Positions 40,544 through 51,732 of a DNA stretch of 64,000 nt are shown here, in pieces. A program made the position numbers and the translations under genes. Each line of letters starts with the position of its first letter. Position 1 is the first letter of the stretch. The notes beneath the pieces are model-generated. The model was not told the origin of the DNA and searched no databases. It saw only the letters and a list, made by a program, of their open reading frames with translations. This stretch comes from Hormiphora californensis (taxonomy: Eukaryota > Ctenophora > Tentaculata > Cydippida > Pleurobrachiidae), in assembly GCA_020137815.1 (NCBI GenBank), contig CM035356.1, positions 7,313,211 to 7,377,210 on the forward strand, written 5' to 3'.

Positions 40544-43500
40544 TTAAAAAGTATGTGATACAGGCAGGACCCACTTCTTCTTCCCTAACAACTCAATAAG
40601 ATCTTTCAAAAGAGGATTATTGTTCAGTGTAGAACTGTTCCCAACTAGAATCAGCTTGCTCCTTGCTCGAGTTAGAATAACATTTAGTCGACTCTTATCC
40701 TTTAGCAGCTCGCCAACTTTTCCTTCTTTATTACTCCTGAGAAGAGGATCTAGTTTTAGTTTAGAGAAATTCTCTAATGGAATTCGTAAATCGATGTGTC
40801 TAAATGCAGTCTTGTACTCCGTAAAAGATACTCTTTTGAGCTCAGGAAAGGTAGAGAGAAGTCGGAAGAAGAGACCTACCGTGTGAGAGATACAATGATG
40901 CATTCTTTGTCCCTGCCCTGGGCCCTGTCTGCAGTTAGCACCTCAATTCCGGAGGGAAGAGTCCGAGATAGCAACTCTAATTGGCCGTTATAGGGACTTA
41001 TCACACCTGGTGGTAAGTCTAATTAGGAGATTTCAGGTTGTTTAAATTATAAAATACTCCTGACGGGAGATGATTCAGTAGGTCTGATTAGGAGATGGTT
41101 TGAGCAGTATAAAACACTGAGATGATTAACATGTGCAGTCAATAACAACCTTGATCGAGGGTTTTACGGTGTTTACTCCAATATTTTGTGGAACTGAAAA
41201 AAAACATTTTCTTGCCTATCTGATTGGTAGTGATAGATCCAGAAGAGAGAAGTGTTGTGACTAGGGTACTGACTAGCCCACATTCCTGAGTGTTATCATA
41301 GGACCCTCCCGGACATTGCCGCTCCAGACTACTTTCCAAATCCAGGAATATTACTCGTGTTGAGGGGTGGAGTGCCCTGGGAGAGAGGGTAGTTAGTTTT
41401 CCTGTGTTATTGGCTGTGTTATTAGAGTGGATAAAGGAACCGCGACAGGCAACAATTGCTCAGAGAATTGTAAATTGTTAGAACTTCAAGGTAAAATAGT
41501 TGTCTTATTGATTGTCAGACACTGACTGTACAATTGTGTACATCGCGCAACCTCGATGGACGTACTCGCTACGCGGCCTCACGTAGCCGCACCGGGCCGA
41601 AGGCCCGGTGCGAAGAGGACGGTCTTATATGAGACAACTTATTGATTGAGAATGTGGGAACTGGGAAAAGAGTTGTTTTAGAATGTGGAATATAATATAT
41701 TTCCAACTTACCTCTTAACAAAATAAGGCATGGTATCACTACCCGGCAGTTTAACATCCATCCTTCGGCTGGCAAGCTCCTCTGACGCACAACTCAACTT
41801 TCCACCGTACACCAAAGTGTTAGATAGTAGCATGACGTCCTTACACATACGATACTGTACCGCCAGACTGGCTGATCCTGCACCCAATCTTTCAAACAAA
41901 CTGTGGGAATATAGGGGCAGGTGAGAAGCTGGAGACACGGTGTTACATGGTCGGATCAACTTTTCTGCTGAACACTCACAGAACAAAATGCAGTGTGAGC
42001 TACACAACCCTATCTTAGCTTGGAAGTGCGAAGATGGAAAATGGGTACAGTGACACCTGACAGAGAAAATGTTTGACATTACCTGACTGAGAGACCATCA
42101 GACCGTGCTTTCTTGTTCTGAACGAGGGGAGGAAGTTGCTCACAATCACCAACTAGAATACACCTGAAGAGTTGGGAGTATTGGGAGACGGGAGTTCATT
42201 GGGAAATGGGAGTTAGAGGAATGAGGGTTGTTGGGGTGGGGGGTTCCAACCAATTTTTTGTATTTTTTTGTATTGTTTTGTACGGGCCATACACAAAAAT
42301 ATCCAAAATTCTTGTTTTTTTTTTCGTACAAACAATACAAAAAATATTTAAGGATATGGGTGGCGGATGCCTGATATTAATACACTAGCGCACCCATTGG
42401 GTGCACCTCAAGTAAGGCCTTTTGATAACCCACCCGGCTTCGCCGGTTGGTTCTTTTCGCCCTTTCAACGTGAATAACACGGTTGTCATGGCAACTGAAT
42501 TGGTAACTATAGGGACTGGCAAGTTAAAATTCATTCGAAAATATCAACAAACTTCCACTGGAAGTTCCAAAAGTGTGAGCAACAGCTTTACAGCTTTGGG
42601 CACATGAAGTATTTTATGAAGGAGCAGCCTGTCGCTTAGATACCGCTGAACGAACGACTTCGACTTCGACGTTCATCTCCAAATTATAATAGAGACTAGC
42701 GCACCCATTGGGTGCGCCTTAAGTAAGGGCTTTTTGACAATCCACCCGGCTTCGCCGGGTGGTTCTTTTCGTCACTTTCAACGTGCAAAACGGTTGCCAT
42801 GGCAACTGGAGTGGTAACTATGGGGACTGAATTGTTGAAATTCATTCGAAAATATCAACAAACTTCCACTGGAAGTTCCAAAAGTGTGAGCAACAGCTTT
42901 ACAGCTTTGGGCACATTGCAAGTTTTTATGAAGGAGCACTGTCGCTTAGATACCGCTGAACGAACGACCACCACGTCGTTCATCTCCAAATTATAATAGA
43001 GACTAGCGCACCCACCGGGTGCGCCTCAAGCACGGTCTATTGACAAACCACCCGGCTCCACCGGGTGGCCTTCTTAATTCATATAATAGTTAACGCCAAA
43101 ATTATGGTTGCCATGGCAACTGAAACGGTAACTATGGGGACTGAACCCGGACTGAATTGTTAAAATTTATCCGAAAGTATTCACAAACTCCCAAAAGTGT
43201 GAGCAACAGCTTTACAGCTTTGGGCACATAAAGTGTTTTATGAAGGAGCAGCTTGTCGCTTAGATACCGCTGAACGAACGACTTCGACCACGACGTTCAT
43301 CTCCAAATTATAATAGAGATAGTTACTAAAACACAAGGATCTCTATTATAATTTGGAGATGAACGTCGAAGTCGAAGTCGTTCGTTAGGCGGTATCTAAG
43401 CGACAGACTGCTCCTTCATAAAACACTTTATGTGACCAAAGCTGTAAAGCTGTTACTCACACTTTTGGAACTTCCAGTGAAAGTTTGTCATTATTTTCGA

Positions 43501-46500
43501 ATAACTTTTAACATGCCAGTCCCCATAGTTACCAATTCAGTTGCCATGGCAACCGTGTTATTGACGTTGAAGGGGGCGAAAAGAACCACCCGGCGAAGCC
43601 GGGTGGGTTATCAAAAAGCCCTTACTTGAGGCGCACCCAATGGGTGCGCTAGTTATTTATATTCCGAATTTTAAACCAGAGTGGTTGCATGAGAACTACC
43701 TAGCTTGGAATTTCAAAATCAATAAAAATCTTTTTATAGGATCTCGTTTTTGGGAACCTTCGGTCATTAAAAGATAATTAAATTATGCCCTCTCCCGGGT
43801 TTTCATCATGTAGATCTCTTTAGCTTTCCATCCCTTTCCCCCTCCCCCATCGTTGATATCCCTGGTAGAGGTGTCAGTTTCAAAAAGAAGGGGGTCACCT
43901 TTCAAGTGGGTGCATATTATATACAGTCGGACCCCGATTTACCGGGATGCTCGGGGGAAAGGGTTTTGTCCGGTAAATCGGGGTGCCCGGTATATCGGGG
44001 TCAAATCGTTATTTTCGTATAATATCGGGGAAAGTAAATTGGGGTTCCGGTAAGTAATTGGTAAATCGGGGCCCGGTAAATCCGACTTTAGCAGTACATA
44101 CCACCTTGGAACGTTTTTAGTTCCATTGTGATGCATTTTATTCCCGTTTATACATGTTTTTGAAATTTGAAAAATCAAACATTATTGATTGAGATTTCGA
44201 AAATTTTGAATATAAAATTTATTATATTAGGTCATTCGGTAAATATCTGGACAGGTATGTTTGTGAGAGAACGGAGCTAGATAGAGCCAATCGACCTGTT
44301 CCAATTTGCGATACAATTATGAACATGAACTATAGTTTCAACGATCAGAAAAGCTTTGTTTAATCATTTATTCCCTGTTTTAATTGTTTGTATTTTTTGT
44401 AACTTTTGTTTGAGGAAAAACCAGTTTTTTTCATACAACAATACAAAAAATAGGTTGGAACCCCCCCTCCCCCCGGGTTGTTGCAAACATCTAACTAAAA
44501 AACAAGACCATGTTAATTTACCTATCAGCGTGTATAAGAGGTCCAAGACTGATAGGTTGTGTTATCTGAGACGCCTCGTCAATAATGCAGTAATCAAAGG
44601 AGCGTAACTCGAACAGTCTGTGCCGAATACCAAGGCAAGTGGACGCGACGACCTCTGAGAGAATGGACTTGATAAAAAACACTGAAAAAATAACACCGGA
44701 AAACCTTTTTTGGGTTAGCTTGACTTTATTCTACACGCAAATAAAACGGGAAATGGAGGCAATGAAAACCTTCCATGCTCAGAATACAACGGGAATAAAT
44801 AAAATAATAAAATGGGAAATGGAGGCCAAGAAAACCTTCCATGCTCAAAATCAGGAACCGACCGAATCAGGAAATCCTGGTCCCTGATTGGCTGATAACC
44901 AGTCACGTGACCTAAATAACGAGTTCTGATTGGCTGTTTACTTGTTTCGGTCGGTTCATGCTCAAAATATAACTTACTGATATTTTTGTAAAACTCCCTA
45001 AGCTCCAGTGGGTCTGATATTCCTGAAGTTAAAGCTGAGTCTGTCATATGTTGGACATTCTTGTGGACCTTTCCACTGGCTCCCAGTCTGAGAAAATACT
45101 GTTGTAACAATATTTGTAAAGGTGAGAATACCCCGAATAAGCTATAATAAAAGCCATTGAACCTCACCAGACCTCAAAACACCGTTAACCCCGATGTACC
45201 TTCTCACGAGTATGACCATATATGGTCATGTCCGGTAAATCTAGTTGTACCTGAGAACGGGTAAGGTGGAGGGTAGTTTTAGGAGGATATTATCGACAGC
45301 AGTGTGAGTGTAGGCTGTAAGGAGGACTGAGTAACCTTGTGACACCAGCACCTCCACCAAACACGCAACAGTAGTTGTTTTACCTGAGGGTGTATGGATA
45401 GAGCATCGAGAAAGACAAGGGATAGGGGAGTAGTGTATAGATAGAGTATCGAGCAAGACAAGGGATAGGGGTGTGGATTGCCTAGCTAGACTGTGTTTCG
45501 GGCGCCCCGCCCTCGAAACACAAAATTTAAAAGAGGGTTAGAACATAACAAGGTGTGGAGAGTATTGAACACATGGCAACGGGATTTTTTAGTGTTACTG
45601 TTTTTATGCTAGTTTTTGTTGAAATACCTAGTAACAACACCGAAAGGAAAAGTGGAATATTGAGAAAGAAAGGTGGGAAGTATATCTTACCAGTTCCAGG
45701 CATTCCTTGTACACACAAATAATCCTCCGTCACCAGAGCCCTCTCAATCACCCTCCTCTGGTCATCATTCAGACTATCCGGTAACTGGATATCCACTTGC
45801 TCTTCCCGAAACACAGCCTTCCTCCCCTCCACAACCAACCCCCTCCACTTGGTAACCCTCTCACTAGGTCCCATTAGGGAGGTCAGGTTGGATAACCCAA
45901 TGTGAAGTGAGGAGTGGCTTCTGTGAGGTGTTATCCGGTAGTAACACGCGCTATCCCGGTGATGGGGACTCTTACTTAGGTCTGTTGCCAGGGTTACGGA
46001 AATGCTGGACGGTGTGACGTCACCAGTAACAAACCCAGATGCTATGTTGTAGATGGAGCGATTTGGGAGGTTTACTATCACATAGTCACCCTTTGAGAAC
46101 AGTCGCTCTCCTATAACGCCAGTAAAGTTGTGTATTCCATCTGTTACGGAGGACAGAGTCAGATTCCCCGATCTAGGACAAGTGTCATCCCACGGCATTC
46201 TAGTTTTACCCGCATCAGCCTCAACCAGACTCAGGTTAACAAACTTTGAATAGTACTCCAAGTCTGGGGCGGATAGATTCTCAGTCAGACTAGATAGTAT
46301 CTCAGGAAGGGGAGGATCTTTTGTTTTCTGAGATTTGTAGCTGGCTGAACATGCCAACTGTTGGCTACAATACTCGCACGTCATCTTATTGTTGATAATC
46401 GGTGGTAACTGACCACTCGTTACCGCTGAGTGTAGCGCCCTCTGCTACTTCATTTCTCCGCATCAGTAGAGCTCGTCGTTCAGCCCGGGAACTAGCGACC

Positions 46501-47679
46501 CCGACTGTTTGTTGTCCCTTCACATACCACAACAAACCACCCTGGACCGCTTCTTTGTATCGCTCCTCTAACAAGCATGGTGTAATATGATGACCTGGCC
46601 CCTGTGGTCCACACTACCCATGGGATTCCTAGCAGCACCTGATTTAACTTCCAGGGGCAAGAGTTTAGAAGGGGTGGATCCGGACAGTAGCATCAACCTT
46701 ACCCTTACACCCCAACCTTGGAGACCATATACTTTCCTCAATGTCCAGGATTTTAGAAACACTAACAGTGTTCAGTTGTTTGTTGCCCAAAACTCACACC
46801 CTTCCCTCGCCCTGATACCATCTCACCTACCCCAGTTGGTAATGAGAGGGAGATACTCTCTGAGCTTAGTCATCATTTCATCCTTACTGATGCCAAGAGA
46901 GCACAAGTTTTCAACAATCTCTCTGCTATCCAAGGCTAATTGGCATTCAGAGAGTAGGAAGGTTGGGGAGAAGTCTTGGGTTTGTAATGCTCGTTCTAGG
47001 ATTGAGTGAATGAGGGTTCCTCGGAGCATTACTTCATTTGCTTCACCACTTCCATGTTTGAACACCTGCAATGATATCATCATTCAGGTGATTTTTGTGG
47101 TAAAACCTGTAGAAACTAGGTAAACAAAGTTACTGTTGCAGTTGGACCCCGATTTTTCCTGGATGCTCAGCAGAAAGGGTTTTGCCCGCCCGGGAAATTA
47201 GGGTCTAACTTTTCTACAACTTATTAACCCAAATATATTACCTCGGTAAGAACAGATTGTCGGAGGCACCGTATGCTACTGGAAACCGTAGTGGGTGAAA
47301 CTAACACATCAGGATGTGTTATGATCAGAGCATCCGAATCATTGTCAATCACTCTATCAACTGGCAGTCCAATAACATTAATCCTCGTTCCAATCGTAAA
47401 ACTACAATAAAACCACTCTCCTGACACCCGTAATTCAATCGTGCTCTTCTCCACAGTCTCGCAGGTGAGCACTTTTGTGTAACCCTCTGTTGTAACACCC
47501 TGGATAGTGAGCTTCTGGCAGGCAGCCAAACTACCGAACATTTTCCCCAGATTTTGAATGATGATGTCATCATCATCGGAGTCAGAGAACATATCATCGT
47601 CACTTCCACTGATTTTGGGACGTTTTCCATCTCTCGTACCGGGTGGATGGTTTGATATTCGCTTTGACATTTCTCCTTT
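40544..47679 (-). CDS. DNA2: DNA replication ATP-dependent helicase/nuclease DNA2, with frameshifts in one exon
   Basis: Minus-strand exons: 47670-47242, 47065-46831, about 46775-45691, 45383-45251, 45087-44978, 44654-44522, 42163-42083, 41900-41712, 41376-41216, 41006-40880, 40736-40544. The nuclease region has SSSIRCLRQ (first Fe-S Cys), [21 protein letters not shown] and LPLEVKSG (catalytic Asp, Glu, Lys) and [11 protein letters not shown] (remaining cluster Cys). Superfamily-1 helicase motifs follow: [46 protein letters not shown] and [19 protein letters not shown]2 trims flaps in Okazaki-fragment processing and resects breaks. The third exon needs about three or four single-base shifts (near 46785, 46670, 46575, 46410) to stay open. 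The intron after 41216 uses a GC donor. The start lies just after TTTGCAG. Confidence 0.9.
41580..41636. repeat. Dispersed repeat shared with 53058-53092
   Basis: CGGTGCGAAGAGGACGGTCTTATATGAGACAA appears here, and in reverse complement at 53058-53092. A preceding hairpin GCACCGGGCCGAAGGCCCGGTGC is unique to this copy. Confidence 0.65.
42385..42695 (-). mobile_element. Non-autonomous Helitron, minus array copy
   Basis: Read on the minus strand it starts TCTCTATTATAATTTGG and ends CTAG followed by T. It is the last of three head-to-tail copies. DNA2 intron. Confidence 0.82.
42696..43002 (-). mobile_element. Non-autonomous Helitron, middle copy of tandem array
   Basis: 307 bp. Both junctions are exact CTAG/TCTCTATTA joins with its neighbours. 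Confidence 0.82.
43003..43319 (-). mobile_element. Non-autonomous Helitron, first copy of tandem array
   Basis: The most diverged copy (hairpin CACCGGGTGCGC, CCACCCGGCTCCACCGGGTGG). Its 5' end TCTCTATTA is preceded by A, the left half of an A|T target. Confidence 0.8.
43340..43652 (+). mobile_element. Non-autonomous Helitron, inverted single copy
   Basis: Opposite orientation to the adjacent three, 20 bp away. Preceded by A, starts TCTCTATTATAATTTGG, ends CTAG then T. An independent insertion next to the array. Confidence 0.82.
43924..44090. mobile_element. Small TIR element (TCGGACCCCGATTTACCGG family), second copy
   Basis: Begins CAGTCGGACCCCGATTTACC and ends CGGTAAATCCGACTTT. Several internal CCGGTAAATCGGGG repeats. 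DNA2 intron. Confidence 0.65.
44855..44957. mobile_element. 103-bp TIR element with CACGTGA core, copy 2
   Basis: GAACCGACCGAATCAGGAAAT to CGGTCGGTTC; nearly identical to 24868-24970. Flanked by ATGCTCAAAAT on both sides, a possible target duplication. Confidence 0.8.
45487..45552. repeat. GTTCGACCCTC-family repeat, long variant
   Basis: TAGACTGTGTTTCGGGCG ... CGAAACACAAAATTTAAAAG AGGGTTAGAACA; the first half also occurs inverted at 63465-63500. Confidence 0.5.
47140..47215. repeat. Degraded copy of the CCCCGATTT TIR family
   Basis: GTTGGACCCCGATTTTTCCTGGATGCTC ... GGGAAATTAGGGTCTAAC, inverted ends, in DNA2 intron 1. Confidence 0.5.
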
Positions 47680-47745
47680 CTGCAAAGATAACATATATTG
47701 GTGAGGTGTAATGTGGAATAAATGCGGGAAAAAGGAGATTTATTG
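47671..47745 (-). promoter_or_regulatory. GEMIN2-DNA2 intercistronic poly(A) signal and splice acceptor
   Basis: On the minus strand AATAAA (47745-47740), about 70 nt after the GEMIN2 stop, is followed 60 nt later by TATCTTTGCAG, then AAAGGAGAA and the DNA2 ATG at 47670. A poly(A) signal immediately before an acceptor, with no room for a promoter exon, is the arrangement of trans-spliced operons. Confidence 0.55.
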
Positions 47746-47811
47746 GCAATCTTAAACTCTCGAATAAAATGTTCTGTCACAATGAATTTCTCCCAACAAA
47801 AACAACATTTT

Positions 47812-48634
47812 CTATCCATCATCGCTCTCCATCGCCAGATCAATTTGTTCGAAATATCTGCAAATCAGTATAAAAATGATGGTAAAAGGAAGGGAGTCTG
47901 TGTTATCTGTTGTGGTCGATGTTTGTCCCAACTTCCTACATCTCCTTCCAATACTCCTAGAAGGGGGAGAATTGATATTAGAAGTCTTTTCAAGTTATTA
48001 AATTAAATTAAATTAAATTTTCAAATGTAGTCACAGTTTATTGGCTGATTTAAAAACTAAAACTGCTGTATATGACTCACCTTAGTATAGACATGTAGTC
48101 CATGGGAACAGGTTTATCCACCACAGCCAAAAGTGCAAATACCCATGATGCAACTGAGCCTGGAACTCTCGATTCAACATCCGACGACAGACATATATCA
48201 CCCACATACTCGAGTAAGTCAAAAACAAAAGTTTGGGTAAGAGCTAGAATGATTGATAAACTGGGTGGTTCATCAAACAGTTTCTTACATTTCTCCATCC
48301 TTGCTCCGTGCACTACCTTGTTAGGATAAAGTTTCTGCATTCGACAGCAGTATTGCCGTGTTTGGGAGAAATTCTTGAGTTGCTTATTGATAAACTGTTC
48401 ACTGATGTCCTTTAAAAATGACCTCGTGTTGGTAACGGGCGGAGGAGTCGGTTGGGTGTATGTAAATTTGGACCTGTCCACTGACATAACGTCCGGGATT
48501 TGTTTCGCTTGACGGTGCACCTGGGAAAGGTATTCTAGTCCATCCTGAGGCTTGCTGCTAGTTGAGAGGACTGGACCTATGGGCAGGGCATGACGGAGCA
48601 TTGAGTCTGACTCCGAGTTGGCATCGTCATTCAT
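47812..48634 (-). CDS. GEMIN2: GEMIN2 (SMN complex, snRNP assembly)
   Basis: Two exons, 48634-48081 and 47956-47812; 699 nt, 232 residues (human about 280). Family features: GLEYLSQVHRQAKQIPDV (Sm-binding arm), SVASWVFALLAVVDKPVP (helical core) and FILICRYFEQIDLAM near the C-terminus. GEMIN2 holds five Sm proteins for loading on snRNA by the SMN complex in the cytoplasm. The start ATG lies 11 nt after ATCTTCTAG, an acceptor-like site. It is immediately followed on the same strand by DNA2 and is divergent from the BAZ1A-like gene. Confidence 0.92.
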
Positions 48635-49535
48635 TTCTTGGTTACCTAGAAGATATTATTGTGAAAGTGAGGTGTCCCTGCCAATTTGTAAAGCTTCGCG
48701 ATATCGGTGGTCAGTCAACAACAACATGAAACTCCACGAAGATAAGTTTCAACTGGTTAATTATTCGCTTGGTAGGTCAAAGCTGTTGAGAGAACTGCCC
48801 TTCACTGCAGAAACGTTATCATATGTTACAATGGGAGGAACCGTGGTCGATCCAGAGCAGCATGTAAAGGACTTGGGGGTCTGGCTATCTGCAGATGGTA
48901 CATGGACTCATCATATTGGCGATATTTTGAGGAGAGCTAACATGATTTCAGGGTGGATATTCTGAGCATTCAGGAGTAGGACACCAGAAGTACTACTAAC
49001 CTTGTACAAGGCGTTAGTTCGACCCATACTGGAATATTGTTGCCTGGTGTGGTATCCAACCAAAATCGGAGATATCCAGGCGGTGGAAAACGTTCAACGG
49101 GCGTTCACCCGGAAGATACAAGGGATGAAGGATCTGGACTATTGGCAGCGTCTTGAGGCGCTTGACCTCATGTCCCTTCAAAGGAGACGCCAAAGATATG
49201 AGTTAATCCACGTTTGGAAGATCTATCAGGGCCTTGTCCCCAATTGTGTTGAAATGGAGTTCCAGACGGGTCGGTTGGGAGTACAGGCAAAAACCCAGAA
49301 ATATCCATACTGGGCAGAAGCCAAACGGGCCAGCCAACTATATAACTCCTTCAGCTTTAGGGCACCTCGGTTATGGAACAAACTCCCTAAAGAGGTTAAT
49401 CGTTCAGAAACACTTCCCGGGTTCAAGGCAAACCTTGGTGCGTTCATGAAGGAATTCCATGACAGACCACCGGTGCGTGGCTATATGACAGTCCTTAATG
49501 AGTTCAGCGATGCAGAAAGGAAGACCGTTATGTGA
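48618..49535 (+). pseudogene. LINE reverse-transcriptase C-terminal remnant
   Basis: A frame with one internal TGA (48963-48965) encodes HVKDLGVWLSADGTW, YKALVRPILEYCCLVWYP, VENVQRAFTRKI and APRLWNKLPKEVN, the post-catalytic part of a non-LTR retrotransposon. The YADD motif is absent, so the copy is 5'-truncated. The first few residues of the frame overlap the antisense GEMIN2 start and are probably not element-derived. It is a different family from the 4425-11260 LINE. Confidence 0.85.
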
Positions 49536-49697
49536 AGCTGTAATTGTTGTTTGCTGCTGACGCTGTTTGTGTTTTACTTTGAGTAAGAGACTGTAAATAG
49601 ACATTTTGACAAAGGAGGACCCACGAGATGGGAATTTCTGCACTATATGTTTGTATTGTGTGTAATTTATTTGAATTTGAATTTGAATTTGAATATC
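49536..49697 (+). repeat. LINE 3' tail with TTTGAA repeats
   Basis: The remnant ends in a tandem TTTGAATTTGAATTTGAATTTGAATA run (49670-49696), the short-repeat 3' end of CR1/Jockey-like elements. Confidence 0.65.
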
Positions 49698-50329
49698 CTA
49701 CAAAGCCCGTTTTGCTCCTCAAAACAAAACAAAGCAGAAAGAAGAATTTTTTAACTTCATGTTTTAGAAATTTAAAATTTTCAGTTTTTGCAGGCCAGAA
49801 AATTTATCTGGATCTGATCACACGCGACGTGATCACGTTTTAATTTCGCGCGTTACGTTTATTTTGGATTTTGCAGCGCATGAGCATAACGCGCAGCACG
49901 TCGAATCAGTTCGATCGGGTTGTTTGCGGAGTGAAACATTCCACGATCTCTCTCAGACTCACGCTGTTGGTGGAGCTGTTAACAAGATATTACCAATTAG
50001 CATAATCTGAGGAATTAGTCAACTAATTGATAGTTAATCCAGCTATTGACTTCATTTTGAGATGTTATCTCTCTCTTTCCCCAGGCTCTGGGAACTGTGT
50101 CACCGCTGGAGAAGTGATCTGAGCACGAGGACCGAGGGTTGTGAGCATTTAACCTGCGCGTCAGGTCTTCTCCGCGCGCTCTCTTCTTCCCTCCTCCCGA
50201 CCTCTCTCCCCTCTCTCTCGAGCGAGAGATGGCAGTTCTTTGTGTGTGAGTGTGTGCTCAACGTTGCTACTGTTCAGCCTCCTGTTGTAGTCATCTCTCT
50301 GCTCTCTCTGCGTGTGTGCTGTTGCGGCC
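49698..50329. promoter_or_regulatory. 5' region of the BAZ1A-like gene
   Basis: Contains CTCTCTCTTTCCCCAG (ends about 50084), an acceptor followed by about 245 nt of likely 5' UTR before the start codon. GC-rich motifs TTTCGCGCGTTACG and CATAACGCGCAGCACG lie upstream. No coding gene. Confidence 0.4.
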
Positions 50330-51011
50330 ATGCCTCTTTTGCGGAAGCAACCCTTTGTCCCGCTGGACCTCCCCGATGATTTGAAGCCTGATGAAGAGGT
50401 TTTTATGAACCCTCTCACCAAGGAAATCTTCAGAAATTATGAGTGAGTGTCCAGACTACAGTGTAGATTGTTCTAGTGTGTCTTCCCTAATCTTCCTTTG
50501 ATATAAACCAGTGCGATTTAGGGCCATTTTGTGAACTTGATGACCTCTTTAATGAACTAAACATCCCACCGTTGACCTGCTTTGTCCGCTAATTTTGAAA
50601 CCTCTCCCCCAGGGACTATTTCCGTCGCTCTATCTTGTGTAACAGTCTGCTGTGGTCGTGTGAGTACACGGGGAGATCCAACCTAACCCTTGCGGAGGCC
50701 CTGAAAAGTGAAACTGAGGCAGCGGAACATCTGGATAAGATGCCTCTAGCTCTGCAACAGGCAATCTGCTTTATCATTCACAAGGGACAGGTTAGTGGGA
50801 TCTACCGAACTAGAGCGGTGTGAGCCACACACAGTGGGATGTCTTATTTTTCTTAACTGAGAACTCTCATCGTGTGAAGGTTGGGAAAGAGGGGTTACTT
50901 GATCTGTAAAGACTTGCTGGGAAAGAGGGGTTACAATATGATCATTACGAATATGGATGATGATGGGATATTGCGAAACCTTGATCGACCCTCTATCTCT
51001 CTCCAATCCCA

Positions 51012-51065
<54 letters not shown>

Positions 51066-51673
51066 GGTGAAACAGCTGGGTGAGATCATTCTCTCTGAAA
51101 GACTCTGTCAGAGCAGCTGTAGTTGTCATGTTGTAATCTTGCCGGCTAATAAAGAGGGTTGAACAAGACAAGCAGAGGGATTTATTGTGCATTCTCTGCT
51201 CGAGGGGTTGTTAGAGGAAGGGGTCATTTACTAGTTTGTAATGATACATGATAGATAGTCGATAGAGATGCCTAGAGAGTAATCCTTCCTTTCTTGCCTT
51301 GGTTTGAGGTAAAACAAATGTCTTTTTAGGACCTAGAGAAGAGTGTGCCGAGAGGAAAGAATGAATATATTATGTTCTCTCGAACTGTTCACTTGGATTG
51401 TGGGTCAGCGAAAGGGAGTGAGAGAGGGAGAGTGAGAGAGGCAGAGGAACTGCAATGATGTAGAAGGAAGCAATCGCTTGTAGAGAGAAAGGGAGATGGG
51501 TTGAGAGGGGGAATTTGAGACTCTGGGAGACAGAGAGGAAGAGAGGGGGGTGTCACTCGAGAAATAGAGGGGGGTTATTTCTCGAACACACTAGCACTCA
51601 GACACACACGTAGAGCTAGTGAGAGAGGGAAGAGGGGGAGCTAGTGAGAGAGAGAGAGGGAGGAGGGGGAGCT

Positions 51674-51732
<59 letters not shown>

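Noticed and set aside
42146..42388. ORFs rich in Phe/Lys around 42.2-42.4 kb
   Set aside because: Derived from an imperfect AT-rich inverted repeat (TACAAACAATACAAAAAAT) near a DNA2 exon.
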